Notes under the pieces: model-generated
Seen by the model: the letters and a program-made list of their open reading frames with translations, nothing else
What the model was told of the DNA's origin: nothing
The model's database searches: none
Shown: positions 5,177 through 6,651 of the stretch, piece by piece
Position numbering within the stretch: the first letter of the stretch is position 1
Layout of the letters: every line of letters begins with the position of its first letter
NCBI GenBank assembly: GCA_955652545.1
Contig: CATPCA010000380.1
Coordinates: 1 to 6,651, forward strand
Direction of reading: 5' to 3'
DNA length: 6,651 nt
From: Candidatus Dormiibacterota bacterium
GTDB lineage: Bacteria > Chloroflexota > Dormibacteria > UBA8260
Translations under genes and position numbers: made by a program

Positions 5177-6517
5177 CTACGCAGACGATCCGGCGGCGGA
5201 TGACATGGCGGGCGACGTGATCGGCGCCGCGCGGAGGCCGGCGGCAAAGCCCTCGATGGCGCGGTCGATGTCAGCAGGGAGATGCGCGGTCGAGATGAAT
5301 CCCGCCTCGAACTGGGAGGGCGGCCACAACACGCCACCGGCGCGCCACGCCGCGTGGACGCGCGAGAAGGCGGCCGTGTCTGCCCTGCTCGCCTGGGCGT
5401 AATCGTCGACGGCGGCCGTGCCGATGAACGGCGTCAGCATGCTGCCGGCCCGATTCACCGCGCACGCCAGGTCCGCGGCGGTGGCAGCCTGCTCCAAGCC
5501 GCGGGCCAGGGTCATGCCGAGGGCCTCGAGCCGCGCGTAGGCGTCACCGTTCTTCAACTCGTCGAGCACCGCGCATCCCGCGGCCATCGCCAGCGGGTTC
5601 CCCGACAGCGTCCCGGCCTGGTAGACGTCCCCGGTCGGGGCAAGCCGCTCCATCAACGCCCGCGGTCCGCCGAACGCCCCGACCGGCAGCCCACCACCGA
5701 TCACCTTGCCGAGGCAGGTGAGATCGGGGCGGACCGAGTACAGCTGCTGGGCGCCTCCGTACGCCACCCGGAAGCCGGTCATGACCTCGTCGAAGATGAG
5801 CAGGACGCCGCGGCTCGCGGTCAGCGCGCGCAGCGCGCCCAGGTACCCCTCGGCCGGCAGCACGCAGCCCATGTTGCCGGCCACGGGCTCGACGATCAGC
5901 GCCGCGATACGGTCACCTTCGCCGTCGAGCACCGCGGCCACGGCGGCCACGTCGTTGTACGGCACCACGATGGTGTCCGCGACCGCCGCCGCCGGCACCC
6001 CGGGTGAGCCGGGCAGGCCGAGGGTGGCCACGCCCGACCCGGCGGCCGCCAGGAACGCATCCGCGTGGCCGTGGTAGCCGCCGGCGCACTTCACCACCCG
6101 GTCGCGCCCGGTGACGGCGCGCGCCAGCCGCAGGGCCGACATCGAAGCCTCCGTCCCCGAGTTGACGAACCGCACCATGTCCATCGACGGCATCGCCGCC
6201 GTGATCCTCTCTGCCAGCTCGACCTCGAGCGCGGTGGTGGCGCCGAAAGCGGTGCCCCTTCCAGCCTGCTCGCGCAGGGCCGCGACGACGGCGGGATGTC
6301 CATGGCCGAGGATGTGGGGCCCGTACGCAAGGATGAAGTCCGCGTACTCGATGCCGTCCTCGTCGACCAGGTGCGCACCACTGGCTCTGGCGATGACCGG
6401 CGCGTCGCCGCCGACCGCCGTGAAGGCCCGCACCGGGCTGCTGACCCCGCCCGGCAGGACTCGCTCGGCGCGCTCACGCCACTCCGCGGAGGTCCCACCG
6501 GATCGCGGGGCGGTCAT
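5177..6517 (-). CDS. hemL: Glutamate-1-semialdehyde 2,1-aminomutase
   Basis: This PLP-dependent class III aminotransferase-fold enzyme converts glutamate-1-semialdehyde to 5-aminolevulinate. That is the last step of the C5 route feeding heme, siroheme and corrinoid synthesis in the cytosol. At 446 residues it is slightly longer than the usual 425-435. Visible signatures are LPGGVSSPVRAF (21-32), GPHILGHGHP (66-75), NSGTEA for PLP phosphate binding (119-124), YHGH (148-151), the FDEVMTGFR block with the PLP-contacting Asp (242-250), and the Schiff-base lysine K271 in CLGKVIGGGLPVGAFGG. AGTLSGNPLA (301-310) and SQFEAGFISTAH (401-412) follow. The ATG start overlaps the upstream isomerase stop and has no clear Shine-Dalgarno sequence, so coupling to the upstream gene is likely. 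The last ~16 residues are an Ala/Ser-rich tail beyond the conserved fold. No other hem gene is in the window. A general class III aminotransferase is very unlikely given the SSPVRAF and GGGLPVGAFGG motifs. Confidence 0.97.
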   Translation of the reverse strand: MTAPRSGGTSAEWRERAERVLPGGVSSPVRAFTAVGGDAPVIARASGAHLVDEDGIEYADFILAYGPHILGHGHPAVVAALREQAGRGTAFGATTALEVELAERITAAMPSMDMVRFVNSGTEASMSALRLARAVTGRDRVVKCAGGYHGHADAFLAAAGSGVATLGLPGSPGVPAAAVADTIVVPYNDVAAVAAVLDGEGDRIAALIVEPVAGNMGCVLPAEGYLGALRALTASRGVLLIFDEVMTGFRVAYGGAQQLYSVRPDLTCLGKVIGGGLPVGAFGGPRALMERLAPTGDVYQAGTLSGNPLAMAAGCAVLDELKNGDAYARLEALGMTLARGLEQAATAADLACAVNRAGSMLTPFIGTAAVDDYAQASRADTAAFSRVHAAWRAGGVLWPPSQFEAGFISTAHLPADIDRAIEGFAAGLRAAPITSPAMSSAAGSSA

Positions 6518-6651
6518 TGCTGCACGGCGACCGTGACCGTCTGCATGACGTCGGCCCGGACGATCTTCCTGGCCACGTCGAGCCCGGAGGCGACGTTGCC
6601 GAAGAGGTTGTAGCTGGGCGCGAACTGGTTGGCGCCGGTGTCGAGGAAGAA
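6514..6651 (-). CDS. Cyclophilin-type peptidyl-prolyl cis-trans isomerase, C-terminal fragment
   Basis: Only the last 45 codons lie in the window; the gene continues past the right edge. The translation starts FFLDTGANQFAPSYNLFGNV and goes on to a GLDVARKI segment, ending VAVQQ. This matches the end of the cyclophilin fold: the FF-x-x-T strand, the (Y/N)xxFG(x)V strand, and the G-x-D-V-x-x-K-I helix. Cyclophilins catalyse cis-trans isomerisation of X-Pro bonds during protein folding. Whether this one is cytosolic or exported cannot be told, because the N-terminus is missing. Its TGA stop overlaps the ATG of hemL by four bases (ATGA), which implies co-transcription and translational coupling. 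The catalytic Arg and Phe region lies outside the window, so activity cannot be judged. The family call is fairly sure despite the short length. Confidence 0.85.
   Translation of the reverse strand, partial: FFLDTGANQFAPSYNLFGNVASGLDVARKIVRADVMQTVTVAVQQ

Noticed and set aside
142..6651. An undescribed multi-gene system in the cluster
   Set aside because: Every gene belongs to a well-known housekeeping family with intact motifs, and there are no unknown proteins, repeats or mobile elements that would mark an accessory system.

Overview
The window is a high-GC bacterial segment in which every credible gene lies on the minus strand. Reading with transcription (right to left), the order is: the C-terminal end of a cyclophilin-type peptidyl-prolyl isomerase (cut by the window edge), hemL, tatA, tatC, rph, rdgB, a membrane-anchored trypsin-like protease, trxB and a PduO-type cobalamin adenosyltransferase. 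Coding density is very high. Three junctions are 4-base stop/start overlaps (ATGA or GTGA), and most others are gaps of 30-62 bases. The main break is a 120-base gap between hemL and tatA. The last 141 bases, downstream of the final gene, hold no gene but contain a dense run of perfect inverted repeats.

The proteins suggest a free-living, high-GC aerobic bacterium of the Actinobacteriota, Chloroflexota or Dormibacterota type. The reasons are base composition, frequent GTG starts, a TatA with the GPGKLP hinge often seen in Chloroflexota-like genomes, and a Tat system with a single TatA-like subunit. This placement is inference. No rRNA or phylogenetic marker is present to settle it.

Functionally this is a housekeeping cluster. 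HemL makes 5-aminolevulinate for tetrapyrroles. TatA and TatC export folded proteins. RNase PH trims tRNA 3' ends, and RdgB removes deaminated purine nucleotides (a common rph-rdgB pair). The protease is an extracytoplasmic HtrA-like enzyme without a PDZ domain. TrxB feeds electrons to thioredoxin, and the last gene converts cob(I)alamin to adenosylcobalamin. I see no mobile element, CRISPR array, tRNA, rRNA, defence system or biosynthetic cluster, and no evidence for an undescribed multi-gene system. The points most worth a second look are the hairpin array at the left end, the unusual residues in TatA, and the candidate promoter sites at tatA and rph.
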